From an uncultured Sterolibacterium sp. (GTDB taxonomy: Bacteria; Pseudomonadota; Gammaproteobacteria; Burkholderiales; Rhodocyclaceae): a DNA stretch of 64,000 nt. The notes below the pieces were generated by a model. The model was not told where the DNA came from. It worked only from the letters and a program-made list of their open reading frames with translations, and did no database searches. How positions within the stretch are numbered: the stretch's first letter is position 1; each line of letters opens with the position of its first letter. Below are positions 27,180-36,554 of this stretch, in pieces. The DNA lies in contig CAIVDC010000073.1 of the NCBI GenBank assembly GCA_903904605.1, forward strand, positions 24,071 through 88,070, in the 5' to 3' direction. The position numbers and the translations under genes were made by a program.

Positions 27180-29111
27180 ATGTGCGGCATTGCCGGAGTC
27201 ATCAGCGCCGATTGCAGCCGGGTTGAGCCTGCCGTGCGGGCGATGATGCGCGCGATGATCCACCGCGGTCCGGACGACGAAGGCTACCAGGTGTTGCCCA
27301 TGGGGGATGCGGATAGCGCGGACCCCATCCTTGGCTTCGGTTTTCGCCGCCTGTCAATTCTCGATCTTTCTCCGACAGGCCATCAGCCGATGATTAACCC
27401 TGCGACCGGGGACTGCCTGATCTTCAACGGCGAAATCTACAACTTCCGGTCGCTTCGAGCCAGTCTCGAAGCGAAGGGAATTGCGGTCCGCAGTTCGGGC
27501 GACACGGAAGTACTTCTTAAGGCCTTGTCGACTTGGGGCGAGAAGGCCATCGAACGGTTGGACGGAATATTCGCGTTCGCCTTCTACGACGCACGGACGC
27601 GACGAATTCTGCTCTCCCGGGATCCGGTCGGCGTCAAGCCCCTGTACATATCGCGCTTGCGACGTGGCTACGTGTTCGCCAGCGAGGTCAGGGCAGTTCT
27701 GGCATCCGGCTTGGTTCCCGACGATATCGACCCGGCTGGGATCGCTTCAGCCCTCGCCTACGGAACCCCCCAGGATCCGCTTACCGTTCACCGCGCTATC
27801 CGGTCGATGCCGGCCGGCACTTTCCAATGGATCGGAAGCGAAGCGTCCAGGGGCGAACCGTCGCTGCCCGCGCGTCGCTACTGGCAGTTTCCGCAGGCGG
27901 TTGAATCCTTTGGCGAGGCAGAGGCTGTTCGCGCCATCCAGTCTCGGATGGATGCCGCGGTGCGTGATCAATGTGTAAGCGACGTGCCGATGGCCGTGTT
28001 CTTGTCGAGTGGTATTGACAGCTCAACCGTCGCGGCGATGGCCCGGAATGACGGCAAGACAGTGCACACCTATTCCGTAGGCTATGCCAGCGCGCATGGG
28101 GAGGACGAGTTGATTCCCGCTGCTGCCATAGCCCGCGCGCTAGGGACACAGCATCACGAATTGGTCCTGGACGACGAATGGATCGTTGCACAATGGCGGC
28201 ATTGGCTGGCGGGGGCCGATCGCCCAAGCGTTGATGGCTTCAACACCTATCTGGTCAGCGGCGCCGTGAAAGATGCCGGAGCCACGGTTGCTTTGTCGGG
28301 CCTGGGGGCTGACGAACTATTTGGCGGCAATTACACATTCAGCGACGCGAAGCGGGCACGAAGGGCGCAGCGGTACTTTTCCTTGATTCCACAGCCGCTT
28401 CGAAAATATGCCGCGCATTTGGCCTACGCACGATTGTCGCCGCCCAGGCAGCGGCGCGCCATCGAAATGGCCTGCTCCGGTAGTTCCATCGTCGACATCG
28501 TGGCACGTCTTCGCAGGCTGACCACGGACGTTGACATGGAAGCCATGGGCTTCAACTGGCAACACCTCAGCCTTTCTCCGAACTACCTGCCGGCGGAGGC
28601 GTATGAACCCTTCAGCGAGACGCGCGTAGACGTATTTAGAACGGTCTCCCAGGCAGATTTCTTCTTCTACTTGAACAATACCCTGTTGCGCGATGCCGAC
28701 GCGAACGGCATGGCGCACTCACTGGAAATCCGGGTGCCATTCTTGGCGCGCCAGGTCATCGATTATGTTGGGGCAATCCCCGGCAGCATGCAAGAGCCGA
28801 CGGGGGCCCCGCAAAAGCATTTGCTTCGCGAAGCAGCAAAGCCATTGCTGCCCAGGGACGTTTTCAGTCGCCCGAAAAGAGGGTTCGTACTCCCCATCGG
28901 GGAGTGGATGTACGGCACGGTGCGTGACGAGTGTGAGGCCGCCATTGACAAGCTTGCTGCGTCCGGCGTGCTTGACATCTCGGGAATGCGATCTCTGTGG
29001 GCGCGCTACGAAGCACAGCGAGGCCTGATCCAGTATGCCTATCCATTGGCCCTGGTCACGTTAGGCAGCTATCTCGGCTCGCTCGGGACAAGAAGAAATG
29101 AACGTCTTTGA
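27180..29111 (+). CDS. asnB: asparagine synthetase (glutamine-hydrolysing) family protein
   Basis: 643 residues. It begins MCGIAGV, so Cys2 can act as the class II glutaminase nucleophile. RGPDDEGYQ, LIFNGEIYNF and SSGDTEVL complete the GATase domain (1-210). The synthetase domain has the PP-loop VFLSSGIDSSTVAA and LSGLGADELFGG. The start is fixed by the need for Cys2. AsnB paralogues are common in EPS and capsule loci, where they probably amidate a uronic acid or another sugar carboxylate rather than make free asparagine; that role is inference here. Confidence 0.92.
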   Translation: MCGIAGVISADCSRVEPAVRAMMRAMIHRGPDDEGYQVLPMGDADSADPILGFGFRRLSILDLSPTGHQPMINPATGDCLIFNGEIYNFRSLRASLEAKGIAVRSSGDTEVLLKALSTWGEKAIERLDGIFAFAFYDARTRRILLSRDPVGVKPLYISRLRRGYVFASEVRAVLASGLVPDDIDPAGIASALAYGTPQDPLTVHRAIRSMPAGTFQWIGSEASRGEPSLPARRYWQFPQAVESFGEAEAVRAIQSRMDAAVRDQCVSDVPMAVFLSSGIDSSTVAAMARNDGKTVHTYSVGYASAHGEDELIPAAAIARALGTQHHELVLDDEWIVAQWRHWLAGADRPSVDGFNTYLVSGAVKDAGATVALSGLGADELFGGNYTFSDAKRARRAQRYFSLIPQPLRKYAAHLAYARLSPPRQRRAIEMACSGSSIVDIVARLRRLTTDVDMEAMGFNWQHLSLSPNYLPAEAYEPFSETRVDVFRTVSQADFFFYLNNTLLRDADANGMAHSLEIRVPFLARQVIDYVGAIPGSMQEPTGAPQKHLLREAAKPLLPRDVFSRPKRGFVLPIGEWMYGTVRDECEAAIDKLAASGVLDISGMRSLWARYEAQRGLIQYAYPLALVTLGSYLGSLGTRRNERL

Positions 29112-29240
29112 GCGAAGCCAATTGGCCTACGTGGACTACAATCGCGGAAACGTGCCTGACAGGACGTTGCTTGTTCAATTCGACAGCGGTACTGTCCGGC
29201 GGCGGGTTTGTCCTTGGCGCAAGAATCTAGCAGGAGCAAG

Positions 29241-30245
29241 ATGAGAAAGTTGGTAATTCGATATTTGTCCCGGATTGCGCTGCCTGCCCTGTTCCGCCGG
29301 CTGCACCGGAATCACGTCGCGGTTTTGATGTATCACGGCGTGATGCCGGATGAGGTGGCGGTCGCCGAGGGGGATTGCCTGCAGGTCAAGGCCAGCGATT
29401 TCCGGCAGCAGATGGAATATCTGAAAAAGCACTATGCTGTCTGCTCCCTGCACGAAGCTTATAGCCAGATCGGTGAAGCGGGGGCAAAGCCACGGGCCGT
29501 AGTTACCTTCGACGACGGTTACGCCAACAATTATCTGACCGCATTTCCAATTCTCAGGGAACTCGGTATTCCTGCGACGATATTTGTCGTCACCGGGAAG
29601 ATAGGCACGGACAAGGTATTCTGGTGGGATCGTCTGCACCTGGCGACGCGTGGAACGGTGCCGATCGGGGTGGAGTTTACCGAGACGCTGAAGCGGGTTC
29701 GTCCCCAGGCAGTCGAGGATCAGGCGGATGGTTATCTGCGGCGCCTGGGGCTGGCTTTCGACCACGGGCAGGCAGCGTATTATCGGGTACTCGATCGCGA
29801 TGAAATTCTCGAGATGGCCGCTAGCGGCCTGGTCGAATTCGGCTGCCACAACCACGATCACGAGCCTCTCAATACCCTGCATTGGCAAGAGATCGAAGCC
29901 ACCCTGCGGGATTCCACGGCTTACCTCGAAGCGCTGGTCGGCCCGGTGCGCTACTTCGCGGCACCTTATGGGGAGTACGACAACTATACCTTCCCGAGCC
30001 TGCGCTTGTTCCAGTTTGAATTGGCCTTGTCGACCGAAGAAGGCTTCCTCAGTGCGGCTTCCGATCGATTCCGGATTCCGCGACTGAGCATCGAACGCGA
30101 TGCTTCGCTCGCCGAATTTGCCTGCGTCACTTCGGGTCTCATGTTCTGGTTTCACCGATGCAAAGCCGCGCTGGGATTTCGGGTTCGTCGGGCAACTGTC
30201 GAGCACGGCACGGAAGGTGCCGCGGCAGCAAACAGGCAGAATTGA
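29241..30245 (+). CDS. polysaccharide deacetylase (NodB homology domain)
   Basis: 334 residues. NodB motifs: VVTFDDGYANN (motif 1, catalytic Asp and metal Asp), EFGCHNHDHEPLN (motif 2, metal His residues) and YFAAPYGEYDN (motif 3). KVFWWDRLHLATRG lies between them, as in EPS-locus deacetylases. No signal peptide is evident, so it may act on lipid-linked intermediates at the cytoplasmic side (inference). The ATG at 29241 was chosen for AGGAG 4 nt upstream; an earlier ATG at 29208 lacks one. It removes N- or O-acetyl groups from sugars. Confidence 0.9.
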   Translation: MRKLVIRYLSRIALPALFRRLHRNHVAVLMYHGVMPDEVAVAEGDCLQVKASDFRQQMEYLKKHYAVCSLHEAYSQIGEAGAKPRAVVTFDDGYANNYLTAFPILRELGIPATIFVVTGKIGTDKVFWWDRLHLATRGTVPIGVEFTETLKRVRPQAVEDQADGYLRRLGLAFDHGQAAYYRVLDRDEILEMAASGLVEFGCHNHDHEPLNTLHWQEIEATLRDSTAYLEALVGPVRYFAAPYGEYDNYTFPSLRLFQFELALSTEEGFLSAASDRFRIPRLSIERDASLAEFACVTSGLMFWFHRCKAALGFRVRRATVEHGTEGAAAANRQN

Positions 30246-30393
30246 TGGTCGGCTCGAGATTTCGGGAAACACCCACAAGCCTGTTACGAACAGATATTAT
30301 GAACGAATACACTAGCTGTGCAGCGCTGTGGTGTCCAAGATTTCGGTGCTCTTGATCGCTATCCTGAGATCAATAGACGTAGAAGGGAAAATC

Positions 30394-31338
30394 GTGAACG
30401 GCAATAAGATATCGCTGCTTTGGCTAATGGCGCTTGTCCTGTCGGGTCTGGCGTGGGCCGACGGGGAGATGACGCCCGGCCCTGATAGATACGGCAAGGG
30501 CGAGGCGCCTCGCTACCCGGACTGGCGCTTCGACGGTCCCGACGGCAGGGGCTTCGCCTACTACCTGGCGCATAACTATTGGCGTTACGCAAAGCACGAG
30601 GACAACGAGCAGGACTTCATCAATTCGGCCAAGTTCTTTGAACGCGCGGCGGCGACGGAGCGGGGCGAACGAGTCGATCCTGAAGCCCTGTCGCAGCGGA
30701 CGCTGCCGATCTATGCCGTCAAGGATCTGACCCAGGCCCGGCAACGTCTGATGGCGGTGCTGAACAAGGGCGCGCGCGGCACCTATCCGAAGCCGGCGGC
30801 GCAGGCCCAGGTGATGTTCGATTGCTGGATGGAGCAGCAGGAGGAAAATATCCAGCCCCACGACGTCCACGCCTGCCGCCAGGGCTTCGAGGATGCCATG
30901 GCCCGGATGGAACCCCCGCCCATGCCGCCGCTGATGGTCCAGCCGGCTCCGCCGCCTCCGCCTGCGCCGCCGGCGATCTGCCCGGAGGTCACATGCCCAA
31001 AGACCCCGGTCTCGTTTATCGTCTATTTCGACTTTGACCGCTACAACCTCACCGCAAAGGCGCAGGAGACAGTCGAGCAGGTCGTCGCGGCGGTCCGGGA
31101 ACGCAACCCCACACGTGTCGTCATTACCGGCCACACCGACCGGGCCGGCAAGGATGCTTACAACGAGAGACTTTCCAGGAGGCGATTGGACACCGTGATT
31201 GCGGCCCTGCGCCAAGCCGGTATCACCGAAGCGCAATTGATCGACGGCTCATACTACGGCGAAAGAAGGCCGCGCGTGCCCACGCCGGATGGCGAGCGAA
31301 ATGCGGAAAACCGCCGTGTGGAGATAAATTTTCAATGA
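30394..31338 (+). CDS. OmpA-family outer-membrane/peptidoglycan-binding protein
   Basis: 314 residues starting at GTG 30394 (GAAGGG upstream), which places a clean signal peptide at the N-terminus (cleavage near LAWA-DG). A helical region (about 20-180) is followed by a proline-rich linker and the C-terminal OmpA domain. The domain shows VYFDFDRYNLTAKA, VVITGHTDRAGKDAYNERLS and RNAENRRVEI, with the Asp and Arg that hold diaminopimelate in family members. Two Cys in CPEVTCPK may form a disulfide. It could anchor the EPS export system to the wall. Confidence 0.88.
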   Translation: MNGNKISLLWLMALVLSGLAWADGEMTPGPDRYGKGEAPRYPDWRFDGPDGRGFAYYLAHNYWRYAKHEDNEQDFINSAKFFERAAATERGERVDPEALSQRTLPIYAVKDLTQARQRLMAVLNKGARGTYPKPAAQAQVMFDCWMEQQEENIQPHDVHACRQGFEDAMARMEPPPMPPLMVQPAPPPPPAPPAICPEVTCPKTPVSFIVYFDFDRYNLTAKAQETVEQVVAAVRERNPTRVVITGHTDRAGKDAYNERLSRRRLDTVIAALRQAGITEAQLIDGSYYGERRPRVPTPDGERNAENRRVEINFQ

Positions 31339-31373
31339 TTTGAAGCGGCGACTTCAGGGAATCGGGTGCAGGC

Positions 31374-33206
31374 ATGAGTGACCTGCTGGTCGGCAATGCG
31401 GCGCCGCCCGCCCGTGCAATTTCAGACGGGCTCCGCTTCACCGACGATACCCTAATTACGCCCCTGAAGTGGGGCGCATTCAGCGTCGCGCTGGCCAGGG
31501 TGGAGGGAGCCGACCTTTGGGCCCCTGCCCTTGATCCGGTCACGGGCATATCGCTGGGCCTGGCGGGTCGCGCTGCATTTGACGAAGAATTATGGCGGGA
31601 AGCGGACACGCTGCCTTTCCAGGGAGGCCGGGCATGCAAGCTGTTGCTGCGGGCATGGCTGCATGGAGAGCATGAATTCCTGGATCTTCTCAACGGTGTC
31701 TGCGCCGTTGTGGTGTTCGACCCCGGTGAGAAGGCGCTGCATCTGATCACCGACCGGCTCGGTGCCTTTCCCGTTTATCGCGCCGAATCCTGCTCGAACC
31801 TGCGCCTGTGTTCCCACCCCGATGTGCTTGCGGATTGGCTCGCTGCGGAGGGGCACCCCCCCGAACTCGATCTCGACACCATCGCCGAATGTCTGGCCAC
31901 GGGATCGGGCGTGCACCCCTACAGTTATCATCGGAACGTCCGCCAACTGGATCCGGCTTGCCGTTACACCTTCACGCTCAAGGATGACATCCTGCATACC
32001 CGGCAGGAAGTATATTGGGATCCGCGCCGGATTCCGCATGACGAGAATATGTCTGTCCCTGAGTGGATAGAGGGAATCGCCGACGCATTGCGACTCGCTG
32101 CCCGGCGCCGCACCGCGGAAATACTCGGCAAGCCGGGTCTGCTCCTGAGCGGAGGCCTGGATTCGAGGGCGATCCTCTTCGGCGCGCGGGATCCCCGCCT
32201 GGTGGAGTGCGCCACTTTCTGCGACAGTGAAAACGCCGAGGCCAGCACGGCCAGGCAGCTGGCGGCTGTCGCGGAGGCGCCTTACCATCTCCTGCTGCGC
32301 GACCCCGAGCATTACGCCAAAGGGGCCATGGCGAGCGTGCGCATCTCCGGCGGCATGTGGTCTATCCAGGATGCGCACTACCACGGTCTGATCGAGGAGT
32401 TGAAAGGATTGGGCGCGGGCGTGGTGCTGACCGGCTGCTATGCCGACTATCTGCTCAAGGGCCTGGCTTTCAACAAGGAGCCGGTGAGCTTGTTTGGCAT
32501 GGCACTCCCCATCTACAAACAGCGTGGCTACGATCCGTGCTTCTATCAGCCACATTTCGTTCTTGCGGCCGAATGGAATGCCAGGGTAGCAGCGCGTCTG
32601 GCGGGACGATTCCCGGCCGCATTGCGCAACGATTGCAGCGCCGTCGAAGACCTGCGGATCCGTCCTTTGTCGCGTGAGGCCGATGCCATGGGACGCCATT
32701 ATCTGATGCGCACCCTGCCCTGGGAGCCGGTCATGGCGGACAAGGGGATCGTCGACCTCTACGCGCGCATGCCGCCGTCCCTGAAAAATGATTTTTGCGT
32801 CTACAGTCGTGCCGTAGGCCGGGTGGTGGGCAAGCCGGGCCGGCATGTTCTCAACAACAACTACGGAACCCGCCTGGACGCCGGGCCGTTGCGGGTTGCG
32901 GCTACCGAGACAATTCGCCGCCTGGAGCGAAAGTGGCGAACGTTCAATGACCGCCGGACCGGGCGAGCCAGCAATACGACGACAGCGGGCTCCTGGCCGG
33001 AGTTCTCGTTCTACGTGGCAAGAAGTCCGCTCATCGCAGAACTGTGGTCCTCCCCTTCCCCGTTCATACGGGAACTATTCACCGCGATGTTGGGCAGGGA
33101 TCCCTGGGGAACCCCATTGCCAAGCTGGGGGAGCGAAGCGCCGGATCTCTTCCTGAGATTATTGACCGTTAAGCTGTGGCTGGAACTGCGCCAGCGAGCT
33201 CTCTAG
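31374..33206 (+). CDS. asparagine synthase-related protein lacking the glutaminase nucleophile
   Basis: 610 residues. The N-terminal ~220 residues follow a GATase-like outline (LLNGVCAVVVFDPGEKALHL, DRLGAFPVYR) but the protein begins MSDLLVG, so the Cys2 nucleophile is absent. The C-terminal domain keeps the PP-loop LLLSGGLDSRAILFG. It could therefore adenylate a carboxylate and use ammonia or another amine. It is the second AsnB-like gene of this EPS half; it may act with the complete AsnB at 27180 or on a different sugar acid. It lies 35 bp after the OmpA gene. Confidence 0.82.
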   Translation: MSDLLVGNAAPPARAISDGLRFTDDTLITPLKWGAFSVALARVEGADLWAPALDPVTGISLGLAGRAAFDEELWREADTLPFQGGRACKLLLRAWLHGEHEFLDLLNGVCAVVVFDPGEKALHLITDRLGAFPVYRAESCSNLRLCSHPDVLADWLAAEGHPPELDLDTIAECLATGSGVHPYSYHRNVRQLDPACRYTFTLKDDILHTRQEVYWDPRRIPHDENMSVPEWIEGIADALRLAARRRTAEILGKPGLLLSGGLDSRAILFGARDPRLVECATFCDSENAEASTARQLAAVAEAPYHLLLRDPEHYAKGAMASVRISGGMWSIQDAHYHGLIEELKGLGAGVVLTGCYADYLLKGLAFNKEPVSLFGMALPIYKQRGYDPCFYQPHFVLAAEWNARVAARLAGRFPAALRNDCSAVEDLRIRPLSREADAMGRHYLMRTLPWEPVMADKGIVDLYARMPPSLKNDFCVYSRAVGRVVGKPGRHVLNNNYGTRLDAGPLRVAATETIRRLERKWRTFNDRRTGRASNTTTAGSWPEFSFYVARSPLIAELWSSPSPFIRELFTAMLGRDPWGTPLPSWGSEAPDLFLRLLTVKLWLELRQRAL

Positions 33207-33222
33207 CGGTCGCCATAAGCTA

Positions 33223-34350
33223 ATGCCGAAGAAAGAGCGATTGTTTTTCGACTCGCTGGAGTCTCTCCGGGGACTGGCGGCATTGCTGATCGTGTTTCAC
33301 CACTTGCCTGCGTGGTACGTGCCTGCATATGAAGTTGGCTTTGTTCGCCACAGTTATCTAATGGTGGAATTCTTCTTCGTGCTTTCGGGCTTCGTGCTAT
33401 TCCATAGTTATGGCACGCTGATTGCCAACAGGTTTGATTTTCTGAGATTCATGTTCTTGCGCTTTGGCAGGCTCTACCCTGTGCACGTTACGTTCCTGCT
33501 CCTTTACTTAGGCCTCGAAACGGCGAAATACATTGCCGCGACAAAGTACGGCATCGTCGGCGGCAACACCAGGCCATTCGTCGAAAATAGCATCGGTGCT
33601 TTTTTCGAACATCTTTTCCTGGTTCAGGCTTTAGGGTTTTCCAGCCATGCACTGACCTTCAACATACCAAGTTGGAGCATCAGCACGGAGTTTTACACCT
33701 ATGTCGTGTTTGGGCTGAGCGTCCTGTATCTAAGCCGAAGAGGTTTTCTTTTCCTTTCAGTCGCCGTGGTCGCCGGTTCCTTGTCCTTGCTGCTATTCCG
33801 CGGCGAGCAAATTGGCTATTTCGACTCGATTCTGAACTGTCTGGCCGGATTCTTTTGCGGATGCTTGGCTTACGGCGTATTTCAGGCGGCAGGATCCCGA
33901 GCCCTGTCAGGCGGGTGGTCCTGGCTAAGTCTGGGCTTTGTCGTCATCCTGCTTTGCTTCAAGGCAGAAGGCAATGGCTGGGACTCAGTGATGTTCCCCT
34001 TGTCAGCGCTATTGATACTGTCCCTGCTCCTCGCTCCCCGGTGCGGCTTGAACTCAATTTTGCTGAAAAGTCCTTTGCGCTGGCTGGGCAAGGTATCCTA
34101 TTCCCTATACATGTCACATGGCATCACCATCTGGGCCATTAACCAGATCTGCAGATTGATCCTGAAAATGCCCCAGGCCATGGTCGAAGGAGTTCTTACT
34201 CCGCAGCTTTCTCCGCATCTTGCGCTGATCGTCTATCCGATGACCGTCATTGCCACCTTGGCTGCAGCCCAGATAACATTCAAGCTGATTGAAAATCCGT
34301 CTCGACAATGGACGCGAGCAGCAGTCGATGCTTCACGACAGCCGAAATGA
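33223..34350 (+). CDS. acyltransferase family 3 membrane protein (OafA-like)
   Basis: 375 residues with about ten membrane segments. The N-terminal LESLRGLAALLIVFHH has the conserved Arg and catalytic His; FFFVLSGFVLF and RFGRLYPVH follow as in OafA-type O-acyltransferases. It probably acetylates EPS sugars, counteracting or complementing the deacetylase. It lies 16 bp after the AsnB-like gene. It is richer in A+T than the genes before it, like the two genes that follow. Confidence 0.9.
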   Translation: MPKKERLFFDSLESLRGLAALLIVFHHLPAWYVPAYEVGFVRHSYLMVEFFFVLSGFVLFHSYGTLIANRFDFLRFMFLRFGRLYPVHVTFLLLYLGLETAKYIAATKYGIVGGNTRPFVENSIGAFFEHLFLVQALGFSSHALTFNIPSWSISTEFYTYVVFGLSVLYLSRRGFLFLSVAVVAGSLSLLLFRGEQIGYFDSILNCLAGFFCGCLAYGVFQAAGSRALSGGWSWLSLGFVVILLCFKAEGNGWDSVMFPLSALLILSLLLAPRCGLNSILLKSPLRWLGKVSYSLYMSHGITIWAINQICRLILKMPQAMVEGVLTPQLSPHLALIVYPMTVIATLAAAQITFKLIENPSRQWTRAAVDASRQPK

Positions 34351-34466
34351 AGGACTTTGAAAGCAGACGAACTGTGCTTGGATACTCGGTCCGCGCTACA
34401 TTAGCAAGCGCTCGCCAATCTGCGTCACCGCTGTTATTTGCATGAAGAAACTGGAGCAACACGAAC

Positions 34467-35492
34467 ATGGAAGAGATCAAGTGCATATTTTGTGGGACCG
34501 ATAGCGATCACGTAGTGATTGAAGAGCATGGGTACCAGGGAAAGCAATGCGCTCAATGTGGTCTCATCTATATATCGCCCCGGCCCTCGTTAGCAGAAAT
34601 AGTCGATTTGTACGGGCACGATGACGCCTATATATCAGCGGACTCGCACATTGCAAATGCCTATCCGACGCGGTTGTACGCGAGACATCATCTCAAAATA
34701 ATACGTTCGTTTGTCAAGAGCGGCGCGCTCCTCGAGATAGGCGCCGGCGCGGGCTATTTTTTGGATGAGGCACGAAAAGTCGGCTTTTCTCCGTATGCGC
34801 TAGAGTTCAATCCCATTCAAGCGGATTTCATGAGGAATAAGCTCGATATACTTTGCGAAGAGTCACCGCTAGATTCATCCGTATTCGGCGGGAAACATTT
34901 TGATGTCGTCTACCACTGCGATGTCATCAGCCACTTGTTCAATCCGGTTGCGGATTTCATAACGATTAACAAGATATTGAACGATGATGGACTGCTGGTC
35001 TTCGAAACAGGGAACATTGCCGAAGTAGCGCCAATGTATTTCAAGTACTTTCAGTTGTTCCAGTATCCCGATCACCTGTTCTTCTTTAGTGTTGACAATC
35101 TAGTCGACCTGCTTGGGAGAACCGGGTTCAAGCTGGTACGGGTATACAGATATCCGATATTGCCCCAGTTACTCGCAATAGGATTAATGTCCCGGGTAAG
35201 AGCGACAATAAAGAAATGGATTCTCAAATCCGATACTGAAGGAAAGCATTCCCTTGGCGACGAAGGTGATGGCGACTTGTCTGGCAACAGTGCACGACCG
35301 CTGAGCGCCAGAACCATGATCAAGCATGCCATCAGGAATGCTTACGAATATGTGAACTATCTGCTTCGCTATAAGATCGGCCTGATCACGCCCAAGGAGG
35401 GTCGCCCGCAAACCGTTATCATCGTCGCCAAGAAGCAGGCGACGACCGCCGGTGGAATGCGCCCGGCCTTCAGCGCGGGGCGACTCCCGTGA
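34467..35492 (+). CDS. class I SAM methyltransferase with zinc-ribbon N-terminus
   Basis: 341 residues. CIFCGTDSDHV and CAQCGLIYISPRPS form the N-terminal four-Cys ribbon seen in sugar C-methyltransferases and related enzymes of polysaccharide loci. The Rossmann domain follows with LLEIGAGAGYFLDEARK (motif I), FDVVYHCDVISHL and ILNDDGLLVFETGN. The start has GGAG about 9 nt upstream. The sequence is A+T-rich for this window. Methylation of an EPS sugar or nucleotide sugar is the likely job; the acceptor is unknown. Confidence 0.8.
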   Translation: MEEIKCIFCGTDSDHVVIEEHGYQGKQCAQCGLIYISPRPSLAEIVDLYGHDDAYISADSHIANAYPTRLYARHHLKIIRSFVKSGALLEIGAGAGYFLDEARKVGFSPYALEFNPIQADFMRNKLDILCEESPLDSSVFGGKHFDVVYHCDVISHLFNPVADFITINKILNDDGLLVFETGNIAEVAPMYFKYFQLFQYPDHLFFFSVDNLVDLLGRTGFKLVRVYRYPILPQLLAIGLMSRVRATIKKWILKSDTEGKHSLGDEGDGDLSGNSARPLSARTMIKHAIRNAYEYVNYLLRYKIGLITPKEGRPQTVIIVAKKQATTAGGMRPAFSAGRLP

Positions 35493-35574
35493 TCTGCTTG
35501 ACCGTGGCGGCCGGATTGTTCGGCAATGTCTCGTCGTGATGATGCTGGGATTACGCCGCTTGGGCGTCTCACTG

Positions 35575-36459
35575 ATGAAAACTCTGTCACGCCTATTCAA
35601 GCCGGTTCTGGAATTTGGCTACCGCACCGTAGTCAGGCTAATTCCGACAAACAGACTCGGAGACAAGATTTTCAGTTTTGTCCTTTTTGTTTATAGACAC
35701 AAGAGGATTCCGACAAAGTCGCTCATGTTCAACGACGTGATTTATCAGATCAAGGTATCGGACGAGATTCTCGACTCCGTGCGGGTGTTGGTTTCCGACA
35801 AGGAGTTCGTCAAGCGATATGTGGCGCAGGTCGTCGGAGATCAATTCAATGTACCGACCATCAAGATACTGAGCAGTGTCCAGGAAGTGGAAACCTATGA
35901 CTTCCCGGCCAATTGTTGCATTAAGCCAACGCATGCGAGTGGCAAGGTCATTCTAAGAAGAAACAACGAACCGATCGACTTGAAGCAAATAAGGCGCTGG
36001 TTTTCCATAGACCACTACCGATCAGGGAGAGAGGCAAACTACAAGACGCTGAAACCGAAAGTCATCGTTGAGCCTGTTTTATTTAATGACTTCAACATTT
36101 CGGATTACAAAATTTTCTGCTACCAAGGCAGCCCGAAACTTATCCAGGTAAATATGGATCGATTCATAGACCGAAAGCGCCAATTCCTTGATACGCAATG
36201 GAATGAACTGTTTTTTTCAATTAACGACAAGCGCTGTGAAAGGCGTCTGGACAAGCCCGCTAACCTTGAGGAGATGCTGAATATCGCGGCAAAGTTAAGT
36301 CAGGGCTTCTCATTCGTGCGCGTCGACATGTACAGCGACGGCAAAAGTTGTAAAGTTGGCGAGATTACCAATTGCAGCGAAAATGCGACCGGAAGATTTA
36401 TACCCAGGTCTGCCGAGAAGATCGCCTCCCAAATAATCTTCGGCCAAAACCTACGATGA
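35575..36459 (+). CDS. TupA-like ATP-grasp protein
   Basis: About 294 residues. The layout LMFNDVIYQIKVSD, DKEFVKRYVAQVVG, NCCIKPTHASG and VVKVIVEP-like KPKVIVEPVLF, then DYKIFCYQGSPKLIQVNMDR and FVRVDMYSDG, matches the TupA-like ATP-grasp family, found in teichuronopeptide and polysaccharide loci and thought to ligate amino acids to sugar carboxylates. The frame is open back to 35452, overlapping the methyltransferase; ATG 35575 gives a family-like N-terminus but the start is uncertain. Together with the AsnB-like genes it suggests an amide-decorated polysaccharide (inference). Confidence 0.75.
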   Translation: MKTLSRLFKPVLEFGYRTVVRLIPTNRLGDKIFSFVLFVYRHKRIPTKSLMFNDVIYQIKVSDEILDSVRVLVSDKEFVKRYVAQVVGDQFNVPTIKILSSVQEVETYDFPANCCIKPTHASGKVILRRNNEPIDLKQIRRWFSIDHYRSGREANYKTLKPKVIVEPVLFNDFNISDYKIFCYQGSPKLIQVNMDRFIDRKRQFLDTQWNELFFSINDKRCERRLDKPANLEEMLNIAAKLSQGFSFVRVDMYSDGKSCKVGEITNCSENATGRFIPRSAEKIASQIIFGQNLR

Positions 36460-36554
36460 GGCTGGCGGCTGTCGGTGGGTCCGTCGGGCTATAATCCGGC
36501 CATGATGATCAGCCTCAAGAACCGCAACCATCCCATCTCCTCGGTACCACACCG

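Noticed and set aside
26788..27180. Plus-strand frame ending TAATG at the asnB start
   Set aside because: The overlap looks like coupling, but the translation has no motif, no ribosome binding site and noise-like composition.
8475..36459. PEP-CTERM/exosortase-type EPS locus
   Set aside because: An ExeA-like ATPase and EPS genes are present, but I found no exosortase, PrsK/PrsR or PEP-CTERM tail in the window.
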